From a bacterium (GTDB lineage: Bacteria; Chlamydiota; Chlamydiia; Chlamydiales; SM23-39): a DNA stretch of 50,640 bases. Position 1 is the first letter of the stretch; the number at the start of each line of letters is the position of its first letter. The notes beneath the pieces were generated by a model. It was not told the origin of the DNA, ran no database searches, and saw only the letters and a program-made list of their open reading frames with translations. The position numbers and the translations under genes were made by a program. Shown here in pieces: positions 24,070 to 33,118 of this stretch. The DNA lies in assembly GCA_021780355.1 (NCBI GenBank), contig JAJXYX010000053.1:1-50640 (forward strand), read 5' to 3'.

Positions 24070-24837
24070 CTAAAGCTGCCATTTAGCTTGAAGCGCTTGG
24101 AGTTTTTTTTGCTTTTTCATCTGGGAGAGAGTTCGATCAAAAAGATCAATCACCCGTTCATTTTCCCCCTTCAGACTCATGACATGAAGCCCTACGTCCG
24201 TTAAAGGGTCTGTAGAAATTTTCAACTGCTCAGCGTACATATCACGCACAAAACTGGAGGCCACGAGGCGGTCTAAAAGAGCCCCTTCCAAAGAACCCGT
24301 GACGACAGCTTTTAATAATTCAGGAACAGTTTCGTATTTTCGAACGATGATCTCTGGATATTTCTGCAAAATCAAAAAAGCTGGATCTCCCATCACGATC
24401 CCTACTACTTCATTCGACAATTTTGTCAAATCGTTTAACTGCGCATTCGAAGGGACGACAAGCACGGGACCTAGATCTAAGAAATTTTTAGAAAAACCGT
24501 ATTTCACCTGATTAAACTGATAAGAAGGGAACGAGGTAAGGACAGCGTCATATTGTTTTTCATGAAGGCCGTCGAGCAAAGAGTCCCAGTTCGCTTCCAT
24601 TTTCACAAAATCGACGCCGGCGTATTTGGAAATTTCCAACAGCAGATCTTCAGTAAATCCATTGACGTAAGGCTGAAACGCTTCGAAATTGAGAGGGTAC
24701 CAATTGGGATCGACGCCGATACGAAAAGTCGTCCGTTTGCTAGCTGCGCAGCCACAGGCCCCAAGGATGCTTAAGAGAAAAAAAAAGGAGAAAAGTCTGA
24801 TCATTCGCATGAGCTGCGATTTTGCACATTTTTTCAA
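24070..24837 (-). CDS. amino-acid-type solute-binding lipoprotein (SBP family 3)
   Basis: This is a periplasmic binding protein of an ABC importer. The signal MRMIRLFSFFFLLSILGACG ends in lipobox LGAC, so it is lipid-anchored. The mature part begins FRIGVDPNWYPLNFEAFQPY and contains GFTEDLLLEISKYAGVDFV, YDAVLTSFPSYQ and GIVMGDPAFLILQ, the usual family 3 order (polar amino acids, glutamine or arginine). The start may be the first ATG or the in-frame ATG nine codons later, which gives a tidier signal peptide. No permease or ATPase gene is adjacent, so its partners must be elsewhere. Ligand unknown. Confidence 0.85.
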   Translation of the reverse strand: MKKCAKSQLMRMIRLFSFFFLLSILGACGCAASKRTTFRIGVDPNWYPLNFEAFQPYVNGFTEDLLLEISKYAGVDFVKMEANWDSLLDGLHEKQYDAVLTSFPSYQFNQVKYGFSKNFLDLGPVLVVPSNAQLNDLTKLSNEVVGIVMGDPAFLILQKYPEIIVRKYETVPELLKAVVTGSLEGALLDRLVASSFVRDMYAEQLKISTDPLTDVGLHVMSLKGENERVIDLFDRTLSQMKKQKKLQALQAKWQL

Positions 24838-24856
24838 TAAGAATCAACTAAGAGAA

Positions 24857-24902
24857 TGTTCATTCGGCTCAAAAAAATTTCCTCTTTTTGGCCGAATGAA
24901 CA
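24857..24902 (-). terminator. hairpin terminator for the 258-residue gene
   Basis: TGTTCATTCGGC and GCCGAATGAACA form a perfect 12-bp stem around an AT-rich 22-nt loop. It begins 7 bp after the stop of the minus-strand gene at 24909-25685 and lies just upstream of the solute-binding protein gene, separating the two transcripts. Confidence 0.65.
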
Positions 24903-24908
24903 AACAGG

Positions 24909-25685
24909 CTATGTGTCCACTTCAATTGCATCTACTAATTCTTTTTTTACTGCCGTGGATTTTGACTCTTCAACCGATTTACGCTCCTCCATAGTTCTTT
25001 GACTATCAGTTCCTCGCCTCAGAGCCTGAATTTGCCGAGGCGTAAGGGCGTCGACTACCTGTAAAACAGCTCGTTGAACAAGCCCTGCCAACGTCACCCT
25101 TTGCCTTTCCGTTTCCAGAAGTTCTTCCGGATGCCCACCTGCTGCCAAAGGTTGAAATCGATCGCTTCTTTCAGGCATTTCTTCCAAAGAAGGCATGGGA
25201 CTCAAAGGGACATCATATTCTGTCTCCTGCTGGTTCCCATTTCGTTTAGCCCAAGCTTCGATCTGCTCCGCTTCCAAAGCAGAAAGACCTCTTACTGGAT
25301 CAATATCTATATGTAGAGCATCGACCGCTTTTTTTAAAGTAACTCCATAACGTCGAACAAGCCGATCATGGAAAGCCTGATTGCGAATGGCTTTAAATTG
25401 AACAAAAGTAACGCCCTCCGTAAGATCTATATCTCCTCCAGAAATATCGCGAAAGTTCACTTGATAAGCTTCACGAAACCTCCGATCTAATTCTTCAATC
25501 GTAGCGTCGTGGCGACGGCGCCTTCTCTTATCGCCTCTTGAACAGCAATTAATATTGTATTCTGTCAATTCAAATCGATCATCTTTGTAGACAACTACAG
25601 CCTCATCGCTAAATCGACTGCAGCAGCCTCCTAGCGCGGCATTGCCGTTTGCCTCAATTTCTACATGGGGAACCATGTGTGCCAT
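24909..25685 (-). CDS. hypothetical soluble protein, 258 aa
   Basis: I do not recognise this protein. AAAGGAGT precedes the ATG at good distance, so the gene is credible. It has no signal peptide or membrane segment. Paired cysteines occur near the N-terminus (GGCCSRF, NINCCSRG), followed by a basic run RGDKRRRRRH near residue 55, then helical charged sequence. DALTPRQIQALRRG near the C-terminus is helical and could be a degraded repeat. The polar, charged composition with a basic cluster would fit a secreted effector, but nothing proves this. It is divergent from the sctO operon. Confidence 0.6.
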   Translation of the reverse strand: MAHMVPHVEIEANGNAALGGCCSRFSDEAVVVYKDDRFELTEYNINCCSRGDKRRRRRHDATIEELDRRFREAYQVNFRDISGGDIDLTEGVTFVQFKAIRNQAFHDRLVRRYGVTLKKAVDALHIDIDPVRGLSALEAEQIEAWAKRNGNQQETEYDVPLSPMPSLEEMPERSDRFQPLAAGGHPEELLETERQRVTLAGLVQRAVLQVVDALTPRQIQALRRGTDSQRTMEERKSVEESKSTAVKKELVDAIEVDT

Positions 25686-25987
25686 AATCTACTCCTTTAC
25701 CCGTACTTGGGCATTTCATTGGCAACACTTCTATTTGTAAAGAAATCTTTAATTTCTTGCAAAGGAATTCTAAAGAATTCACGTAAAAGCCCATAACCTT
25801 TTTCAAGACATGCCGTTCGTGACTCAAGAATCGTCTATTGGGCGGGTTCAACAGCCGATTCTTGAGTCACGAGCGGTATAAACTATTTGGCCCTGCCGAC
25901 TCCAGATGGAGAAAAATCGAATTACTTTTATTTTCACATTTGATTTTTGCTTCCTCTCTCCTGTACAGTCAAAGAGGAGAATTGTGC
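25686..25987. other. intergenic region upstream of sctO
   Basis: This 302-bp region contains a collapsed palindromic element (25811-25880) and, presumably, the promoter of the sctO-P-Q unit between that element and the Shine-Dalgarno sequence AGAGGAG at about 25973-25979. I see no gene: the frame running in from 25838 starts inside the repeat. Confidence 0.6.
25811..25880. repeat. internally deleted family A palindromic element
   Basis: The left terminus (CCGTTCGTGACTCAAGAATCG then TATTGGGCGGGTT) is joined directly to the right terminus (CGATTCTTGAGTCACGAGCGG then TATA). The roughly 100-bp inner palindrome is missing. Outer arms of about 21 bp remain inverted. It lies about 110 bp upstream of the sctO start. 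Confidence 0.85.
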
Positions 25988-26521
25988 ATGACCCCTTCCC
26001 TAAACTACCCTCTTGAACAGCTCATGACGATTAAGAAAAATCGTTTTGACCAGGCTGTGAAAATTCTGGAAGAAAAAAAGGCGCTGCTGGACAAAGCGAC
26101 CGCTAAGCTCTATGATGTTACGAGAGAAAGGGATGAGGTGCTCACCCACAAAAAAGCTAAGCTGGATCAATTAAGAAATGAGCTCGATGCGGGCACGACC
26201 ACAGATAAGATCCAGCAAATGAAAGTGTATCTTAAAGTAGTCGATACCAAGTTATTAGAAAAAGAAAAAAAAGTTATAGAACAAAAAAAAATCGTTGAAG
26301 CAGCTCAAAAACAGGTAGATCTCGCCACAGAAGAAGTCTTTCAACGCAAGAAAGATTTAGAAAAATTGGAAATGCACAAAACGCAATGGCAAAAAGAAGT
26401 GCAATATGCTACAGAACAAAAAGAGGCCGTTGAACAAGACGACCAAGGATCTGCCACGTACGCTTTACGGAAAAAAGAAGCTGAGCTGAGAAAAAAAGAG
26501 AGAAAAAAGCATGACCACTAA
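25988..26521 (+). CDS. sctO: type III secretion stalk protein SctO (CdsO, YscO/FliJ-like)
   Basis: The start is fixed by AGAGGAG about 9 nt upstream of the ATG at 25988; the frame is open further upstream but runs through a repeat. The 177-residue protein is almost entirely charged coiled coil (YPLEQLMTIKKNRFDQAVKI, EKKALLDKATAKLYDVTRER, then long Lys/Glu/Gln heptads). SctO is the central stalk that links the SctN ATPase to the export gate. C. trachomatis CT670 has similar length, composition and gene order (followed by CT671 and CT672). It overlaps sctP by 11 bp. The sctN ATPase normally just upstream is absent from this window. Confidence 0.85.
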   Translation: MTPSLNYPLEQLMTIKKNRFDQAVKILEEKKALLDKATAKLYDVTRERDEVLTHKKAKLDQLRNELDAGTTTDKIQQMKVYLKVVDTKLLEKEKKVIEQKKIVEAAQKQVDLATEEVFQRKKDLEKLEMHKTQWQKEVQYATEQKEAVEQDDQGSATYALRKKEAELRKKERKKHDH

Positions 26522-28220
26522 TCCTGTAAGACCGCCGCCGCCGCCAGATCCAGAATCTTCTAAAACCAACAAGGCCGATGGGAAAAAATTCCGAGAAGAG
26601 CTGCAAAAAGTTGAAAAGGTAAGGGAAATAGATCCCGATGAAGAGAGCCGCAAAAAAAATAAGCAGCTTGCCGCTCAGTTTGGAGATCAAGATGCGCCAA
26701 CGGATGTGACTGCTATTCCTGTCGTCTCCCCCTCCCCTTTCGATGTGAATTTCTACAAAACATCTTCTTCTCAAGAATCTGTCGCAAAACCTTCGTCCGT
26801 CCAATCGAGAAAAGTGGCCGCGCCCTCTCCTACTCTTGACGCAACTGCGCTGCCCACTCCATCGCCCACTCCCGTTCCGAGCCCTGCTTATTCTCCGCCC
26901 CCGACAGTGCAGCCTACAGCTTCCCCTCAGCCGACACCCGCCTCGCAGCCTTTGCCCAGCTCGCCAAATTTTTGGCAAAGCGTCGACACGTCCAACAATA
27001 CAACCAGCGCCTCGCAGCAAAGTCTTTCAGAATACACTCGCATGCCAAGCATCAGAGCACCGTCTCCGCAAAACAACGATGACGACCAAGACGACTACGA
27101 AAATAATGAATATCAGTACCAATATCAGCCTGGAGAAGAGAGCGATCAAAACAATCTTCCTGCGGAAAAAACCCCTCAAAAACCCTCTTCTGCTTTAGAT
27201 CAAAATAATAAGCCGCAAAGAGAACAAACTCCTTCTGGAAAAGAAAAAGCTGGGGGAAGCTCTAACAAAAAGCAGACCGAACAAGCAACTGAAACAAATC
27301 CTTTTGCCAAAGAGATTCCCTCTAGCCAGCAGCAAGAAGAAAAAAAACCATCTCCTTCAAGCGGCGCCTCAACAACCACGACGCCTCAAGAACCTTCGGA
27401 GAAACAAACCGCTTCTTCAGCATCTGCCTCGACAGCCCCATCTCCACGCACCGATACTGAAGCAAAACCTTTTCCAACAACTGCGTCCTCGACGGCGAGT
27501 CCAAATGCCGGAGCAGCGACTCCCCCTTCAACCTTTCCACAAAGCGCAAATGCCGCAGAACAACAAGGAGAAACGACCGCCGCCCAAACGCCTGCTCAGC
27601 CCCTTACTGCTTCAACATCGCAAAAATCAGAAGCCCCCCCTCCCATGGCGCGGCCTGTCGGAGAAAAAACAGCGCCGATCTCTTCGACTTCCGATACAAC
27701 AGCAGGACAAGACAAACAAGATCAACATGATCATAAAGGTGGATCTCAACCTGCAGCTCCCTCGATGCTGCCCCAATTTTCTCCCGACATTCAGCCTGCA
27801 GTTCAAGCGGCCGCAACGCAAGCCGCCTCTTACCTTAACCCCGATACCATGGCCCTTTTTCAGCAAATGGTCGGCACGATTTATGTGATGAACTCGCGTC
27901 CGGGAGTATCGACAACAGAAGTTCTTTTAAACTCCCCCGCCTTTGCTGGATCCAAATTTTTCGGGTCCACCATTACCATTGAAAAATATGCCACGGCGCC
28001 GAATGCGCTGAACATTCGGTTGACTGGATCCACGGAAGCGGTCAATGCCTTTAATCAAAACCTATCCAGCCTAGTGGCCGCGTTCGAACACAGTAAATTT
28101 CAATTTACCGTTCGGATTGAAACGGCTTACAAAATCGACAAAGTCGATCGGCCCGTTTTTCAAAGAAAAGGCAAAGGCGACGAAAAAGGGTCTAAAGATC
28201 CTAAGGATAGTCAAAAATGA
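26511..28220 (+). CDS. sctP: type III secretion needle-length/substrate-switch protein SctP (CdsP), enlarged
   Basis: The protein lies between sctO and sctQ with overlapping start and stop codons, the place of CT671/CdsP. Residues about 60-430 are low complexity, rich in Pro, Ser, Thr, Gln and Ala, and probably disordered. The folded C-terminal part (about 440-545: FQQMVGTIYVMNSRPGVSTT, FFGSTITIEKYATAPNALNI, FQFTVRIETAYKID) resembles the SctP/YscP/FliK switch domain. SctP acts as a molecular ruler and flips export from needle subunits to effectors. At 569 residues it is roughly twice the Chlamydiaceae version, mostly from the disordered section. Confidence 0.82.
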   Translation: MTTNPVRPPPPPDPESSKTNKADGKKFREELQKVEKVREIDPDEESRKKNKQLAAQFGDQDAPTDVTAIPVVSPSPFDVNFYKTSSSQESVAKPSSVQSRKVAAPSPTLDATALPTPSPTPVPSPAYSPPPTVQPTASPQPTPASQPLPSSPNFWQSVDTSNNTTSASQQSLSEYTRMPSIRAPSPQNNDDDQDDYENNEYQYQYQPGEESDQNNLPAEKTPQKPSSALDQNNKPQREQTPSGKEKAGGSSNKKQTEQATETNPFAKEIPSSQQQEEKKPSPSSGASTTTTPQEPSEKQTASSASASTAPSPRTDTEAKPFPTTASSTASPNAGAATPPSTFPQSANAAEQQGETTAAQTPAQPLTASTSQKSEAPPPMARPVGEKTAPISSTSDTTAGQDKQDQHDHKGGSQPAAPSMLPQFSPDIQPAVQAAATQAASYLNPDTMALFQQMVGTIYVMNSRPGVSTTEVLLNSPAFAGSKFFGSTITIEKYATAPNALNIRLTGSTEAVNAFNQNLSSLVAAFEHSKFQFTVRIETAYKIDKVDRPVFQRKGKGDEKGSKDPKDSQK

Positions 28221-29413
28221 CCACGATGAAACCCGCCTCTCTCGATCAATTATGGACCATTAAAAAAATTGCCCCCGAACTGCAAAAGCTCAATCAAATT
28301 CCATTATTTGGAGGAATGAACTCCTTTGATTGGCCCCAGCTCGCGTCTCGGCTTGCCTCGCGGTTCAAACTCAAGTCCCTATCGCTTCAACCAGGAGGCC
28401 AAGAGTGGCTTGTAGCGGAAGACATACGAAAAGGTCTTGGCCACGATGCGGTGATCTTCCCTATTGATCTAGCTCCTCTCGGCTCGAGCGCCTATTGGAT
28501 CATGCCTCAGCAAGAAATCAAAAAGCTAACCTCTTGGATGCTCAGCGGCTCGACCGAAAAACCTGCCATCACTTCCGATCTTTTACAAGAGGGATTTTAT
28601 CAATATCTCCTCTTAGAAACGCTCGATGCCGCGTTCGAAATGGAGCCGCTCAATACGATCACTCCCATGCTGCATGAAGAGGCGCCTTTCCCCGAAGAGA
28701 AAGCCTTTTGCATCGATGTGACGCTCCAATTTCAGGAAAAAGCTTGCCACGGAAGGCTCGCGATCCCCAACGATCTGAGAGTGCATTGGGTGCAGCATTT
28801 CGAAAAGCTGAATATGCGCTCGGTTTCTCCTCAGATGGCTCGCGATATCGAAGTCGTGCTCGGCGTGAAAACTGGCTCTGTTTTATTAGCCCAAAGCCAA
28901 TGGGAAAAACTGAAAAAAGGGGATTTTATCCTCTTGGATCGGGGAAGCTACGATCCGCGCCATGCAAAAGGAATCGCTTTCCTAACGTTAGGAACAACTT
29001 CTCTTTTTCAATTGAATATTGAAAACAATAAAATTCATCTGCTCAACTTTGCGTTTATTTATGAGGATGCCACAGACATGACAACAAATAACCCGCCTGA
29101 AGACGACATGTTAGAGGAAGAGTTTCCTGAAGAGGAGACAGAAGATACGGCTTTGTCTGAAGAAGCCACCCTTCCCGAAGAGGAAGCCGAAGCTGTCGGG
29201 ATTAAAGAGACCCCGATCCAGATCACCGTCGAGCTCGCCCGCATCCGCGTGACTCTTGAAAAACTCATGCAGCTGGCTCCTGGAAACTTTCTCGAGCTTC
29301 CCATCCAGCCCGATCAAAGCGTTCTTCTCAGCGCGAACGGACAAAAAATTGGGAAAGCGGAATTGGTTTATTTGGGCGAGAATTTGGGTGTCCGCATTAT
29401 AGAATTGGGATAA
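28217..29413 (+). CDS. sctQ: type III secretion sorting-platform protein SctQ (CdsQ, YscQ/FliN-like)
   Basis: SctQ builds the cytoplasmic sorting platform (C-ring) that loads substrates. ATGA couples it to sctP. The N-terminal roughly 280 residues are the divergent SctQ domain. An acidic linker follows (EEEFPEEETEDTALSEEATL), then the conserved SpoA domain at about 332-398 (QITVELARIRVTLEKLMQLA and NGQKIGKAELVYLGENLGVR). The 398-residue length is near the chlamydial homologue CT672. An in-frame ATG at 29078 with an upstream GAGGA may start a separate C-terminal product. The stop is only 3 bp before the helicase gene. Confidence 0.88.
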   Translation: MTTMKPASLDQLWTIKKIAPELQKLNQIPLFGGMNSFDWPQLASRLASRFKLKSLSLQPGGQEWLVAEDIRKGLGHDAVIFPIDLAPLGSSAYWIMPQQEIKKLTSWMLSGSTEKPAITSDLLQEGFYQYLLLETLDAAFEMEPLNTITPMLHEEAPFPEEKAFCIDVTLQFQEKACHGRLAIPNDLRVHWVQHFEKLNMRSVSPQMARDIEVVLGVKTGSVLLAQSQWEKLKKGDFILLDRGSYDPRHAKGIAFLTLGTTSLFQLNIENNKIHLLNFAFIYEDATDMTTNNPPEDDMLEEEFPEEETEDTALSEEATLPEEEAEAVGIKETPIQITVELARIRVTLEKLMQLAPGNFLELPIQPDQSVLLSANGQKIGKAELVYLGENLGVRIIELG

Positions 29414-29416
29414 TCA

Positions 29417-32400
29417 ATGGATCATCTTCCAACGATTATCCAGCAATATCTTTCGCTCGGCCTTCCTCTATTTGAAGAAAGCTGCGTCAAAGACCCCCTT
29501 TTTTCTCAAGGAACCTATCAAGTCGAAGTTCAAGACAAAGCGTCCGCCTATTATCCTTTTTTGCAAATGCAAGACGATGGGCATCTTCTCGATTCATTTT
29601 GCACATGCAAAGTATCGGAAAGTGGACATGGATGTCCCCATCTTACAGCCGCTTATCTTCGCATTTTCAATCATACCAAAGAGCCGCTGCACATCCGCTT
29701 CCGCGATTCTTTGTGGAACCAGCTCTTTCAACTCTGCAGCAAAAAAGTCGGGTACGAAACAAGTTGCCTAGAGCAAAAAGAGAGTGCGGCATGTTGTTTT
29801 TCAAAAACAAAAAAGAAACTCTTTTCCATCGAAGTAAAAACTGAAAAAGCCCATCAAAAATTCAAAGAGATCGTCGCCCAGCGAATCCAAGAAACAGAAG
29901 AAACGTCGTTAAAATTTTCCAATCTATCCACCGAAGAGCTCGCCAGCTGGCGCTCTGGCAAAGCAAGCGCCGCGCTTTGCTATGAGCTCTCTTTTTGGTC
30001 CGATCTGGCCAAATGGCTCATGATGCTTCAAGAAAATAAACACCCCTACGAGATTTCGTTCCTAGAAACCGAAGGCTCCGCTCCTCACGAACTGACCATC
30101 TCTTTACCTGACGTCATCCTCTGGTTTTACATCGCAAGCGTGAATTGGCCTGCTATTATCCCCTCTTTGGCAAGCGTCCACTCTCCTCTCAAAGTATTTA
30201 GCGCTCAAGACAGCAGCATCAAACACGTCATTTATGACGAAGAGAAAAAGTGCCTGCTCATCGAACGCCTGCCGGACGATCAAATCAAAGAAAAACAGCG
30301 TGAACTGACTGGATATCCGGTGGGCCAAAATTGGATGTATGCGCCGCATAAAGGATTTTACCAAAAACAATCCAACCAATTATTTGCCGAAGGGATCATC
30401 CCTTCTGATCAAATGGCCGCTACCTTAACTTCCGCAGAGAAACAATTAGAGCCTTTTCTTTCCCTCTTTCCAACGCCTCTTGCGGCCCAATACCATTTGC
30501 GCTTTGATGCTTCAGGCCATTTGCATATCGAACTTTATGTATTTGCCTACGGCGATTTGCAAGAAGAAAGATCTTGCTGTTTTTTTCCTTGGGTTTATCT
30601 ATCCGGAAAAAAAACATTTTATCGGCTAGACAATTGGATGTTTGAAGGCAAAGAGAAAATCATAGAGAAAACGCAGGTCGCCGAATTCGTCAACCAACAC
30701 CGGCTTTGGCTTCATAATTTTCCTGGATTTCAAACGCATTTAGGGAGTTTAGAAGCTAGACTCACCTACGAGGTCAACGCGGAGCAAAAGCTCATCTTTG
30801 GTGCAAAACTCGACTATCCCGACCAATTTGAAGACACGATCGACTTAGGCCAATGGGTCTACATCAAAGGCCAGGGATTTTATATGAAAAGAGAAAGCCG
30901 AAGCCGATTTTTCCTTCATCCGGGCTTGACAGTGGAAGCGCACGCCATTTCCCATTTTATCGAGACGCATAAAGAAGACTTGGAACAAGTGGAAAATTTT
31001 TACCACGCCCATAGCCCTCTTGTCAGGGTGGGACTGCAGATCACGTTGACAGAAGAATCCTTCATCGCAATCACACCCAAATGGGAGTACAGTCCTGGCG
31101 TCGAGCCTTCCTCGATCCTCCTATTCGGCCATTTTCTGTATGAAAAAGGGAAAGGATTTTTCGAAATCCCACACTCCATGCGTCTGCCGGAGCGTTATCG
31201 AGAACCTCAAATTCTTTCTCCTGCGCAGGAAGCTCCTTTTCTCGCCTTTGAACTAGAGCCTCTAAAACCTTGGATCTATGAAATCGATCCCAGACTCAAT
31301 AAGCCCGCCCACTTGCAGCTGAAAATCAGAAAAATTCAACGCAATAAAAAAACAAAAGGACAGCAGTGGCTCGTCGATTTGATTTATGAATCGGAACATG
31401 GATGGGTCGATATTTTTACTATTTGGGACGCTTTTGGACAAAAAAGAAAACATGTCTTTTCTCAAGCTGGACTATTATCCCTAAAAGACCCCAGATTCAA
31501 CTGGATTCGGCAGCTGCAAAAAAGACAGATGGATCGGGCCAAGGGGATGATCCGCTTAAATACTTTAGAATGGATCAGGCTCAGCGTATTTGAAGAAATC
31601 CATCTGCCTCATGACGCCGAGGCAGAAGAGACCAAAAGCCTCTTAGATCAAATCGGCCGATTTGAAACAAGCCAGCTTCTCAATATTTCACAGCTCAAAG
31701 CCCATTTGCGCCCTTATCAAGAAACCGGACTGCACTGGCTTTGGTTCCTCTATTGCCATCGCCTCTCAGGTCTCCTTTGCGATGACATGGGGCTTGGCAA
31801 AACGCATCAAGCCATGGCGCTCTTGGCGGCCATTTCTTACGAAGACGAAGAAAGAGGCAAAAAATATCTCGTGGTCTGTCCCACATCTGTCATTTACCAT
31901 TGGCAAGAACTCTTGCAAAAATTTCTGCCAGACATGCGCGTTTGCACGTATTATGGAATCGCCCGAACGCTGGATCGGTTTGAAACGGATTTTGATATTT
32001 TACTTACCTCTTATGGCATTTTACGCACAGGCAAAGAGGATCTGCGAGGGCTTTATTTTGAACTTGCGATCTTTGATGAGATCCAAATCGCCAAAAACCA
32101 CCACTCGCAAACCCATGCAGCTCTTAGCCAAATCGATGCGCGGATGAGACTGGGTCTGACAGGAACGCCCATTGAAAATCGGATCCGAGAACTCAAATCC
32201 TTATTCGATATCATCCTCCCCGGCTACATGCCCTCAGATGCAGTCTTCCGAGATATGTTTGTGCAGCCCATTGAAAAAGCGAAAGATGAAAAGCAAAGAC
32301 AGCTGCTGACAAAACTCGTCAAACCCTTTATTCTGCGCCGAAAAAAAAGCGAAGTGCTCCTCGACTTGCCCGAAAAAATGGAGATGATCTCGTATTGCGA

Positions 32401-33118
32401 TCTTTCGCCAGAGCAAAAAAGGCTCTACAAAGAAGTGGCGATCAGCATGCGCGATACGGTGTACCGCGAACTGCAAGACGAGAGCAATCCAGTATCCTAC
32501 ATCCACGTATTTTCAGCTCTCTCTTCTCTCAAAAGGATCTGCGATCACCCCTCGCTAGTCGAAGGGCACGATCCAGCTCAAGCGCAGCAGTCGGGCAAAT
32601 GGGATCTCTTCATCGAGCTGCTCTCGGAAGCGAGAGACAGCGGACAAAAAGTTGTCGTTTTTTCCCAATATCTTGAAATGATCTCTCTCATTGAAAAATA
32701 CTTAAAGAAAAAAGGGATCGGCTTTGCTTCCATCAAAGGCTCGACCCGGGACCGAAGCGCGCAGCTCAAACGATTCCGGGAAGACCCCGCCTGCGAAGTC
32801 TTTGTCGCATCTCTTCTGGCAGCCGGCGTCGGCATCGATTTAACGGTCGCCTCTGTCGTCATCCATTATGACCGCTGGTGGAACCCAGCCAAAGAAAACC
32901 AAGCGACCGACCGAGTCCACAGAATTGGACAAAGCCGCGGCGTACAAGTCTTTAAACTTGTCACCAAACATACGATCGAAGAGCACATCCACGATCTCAT
33001 CGAAAAGAAAAAAGGGCTGATTGAAGACATCATTGGCCACGATGAGTCCACCCACATCCAATACTTGAGCCGAGACGAACTCATCGCTCTTTTTGAAACC
33101 ATGTTTACAGATGTTTAG
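29417..33118 (+). CDS. SWI2/SNF2-family helicase with N-terminal SWIM zinc finger
   Basis: The 1233-residue protein has a SWIM zinc finger near the N-terminus (Cys62-x-Cys64, Cys73-x-His75), a long middle domain, then a SNF2 ATPase core from about residue 755. Motif I is CDDMGLGKTHQAMALLA, motif II FDEIQIAK, motif III GLTGTPIENR, and the C-terminal lobe carries TDRVHRIGQSRGVQVFKLVT. These ATP-driven DNA translocases remodel protein-DNA complexes. Chlamydiae usually keep two SNF2 proteins; what they act on is unknown. The start is 3 bp after the sctQ stop, so it is cotranscribed with the type III genes. Its stop overlaps that of the convergent gene by 3 bp. Confidence 0.93.
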   Translation: MDHLPTIIQQYLSLGLPLFEESCVKDPLFSQGTYQVEVQDKASAYYPFLQMQDDGHLLDSFCTCKVSESGHGCPHLTAAYLRIFNHTKEPLHIRFRDSLWNQLFQLCSKKVGYETSCLEQKESAACCFSKTKKKLFSIEVKTEKAHQKFKEIVAQRIQETEETSLKFSNLSTEELASWRSGKASAALCYELSFWSDLAKWLMMLQENKHPYEISFLETEGSAPHELTISLPDVILWFYIASVNWPAIIPSLASVHSPLKVFSAQDSSIKHVIYDEEKKCLLIERLPDDQIKEKQRELTGYPVGQNWMYAPHKGFYQKQSNQLFAEGIIPSDQMAATLTSAEKQLEPFLSLFPTPLAAQYHLRFDASGHLHIELYVFAYGDLQEERSCCFFPWVYLSGKKTFYRLDNWMFEGKEKIIEKTQVAEFVNQHRLWLHNFPGFQTHLGSLEARLTYEVNAEQKLIFGAKLDYPDQFEDTIDLGQWVYIKGQGFYMKRESRSRFFLHPGLTVEAHAISHFIETHKEDLEQVENFYHAHSPLVRVGLQITLTEESFIAITPKWEYSPGVEPSSILLFGHFLYEKGKGFFEIPHSMRLPERYREPQILSPAQEAPFLAFELEPLKPWIYEIDPRLNKPAHLQLKIRKIQRNKKTKGQQWLVDLIYESEHGWVDIFTIWDAFGQKRKHVFSQAGLLSLKDPRFNWIRQLQKRQMDRAKGMIRLNTLEWIRLSVFEEIHLPHDAEAEETKSLLDQIGRFETSQLLNISQLKAHLRPYQETGLHWLWFLYCHRLSGLLCDDMGLGKTHQAMALLAAISYEDEERGKKYLVVCPTSVIYHWQELLQKFLPDMRVCTYYGIARTLDRFETDFDILLTSYGILRTGKEDLRGLYFELAIFDEIQIAKNHHSQTHAALSQIDARMRLGLTGTPIENRIRELKSLFDIILPGYMPSDAVFRDMFVQPIEKAKDEKQRQLLTKLVKPFILRRKKSEVLLDLPEKMEMISYCDLSPEQKRLYKEVAISMRDTVYRELQDESNPVSYIHVFSALSSLKRICDHPSLVEGHDPAQAQQSGKWDLFIELLSEARDSGQKVVVFSQYLEMISLIEKYLKKKGIGFASIKGSTRDRSAQLKRFREDPACEVFVASLLAAGVGIDLTVASVVIHYDRWWNPAKENQATDRVHRIGQSRGVQVFKLVTKHTIEEHIHDLIEKKKGLIEDIIGHDESTHIQYLSRDELIALFETMFTDV

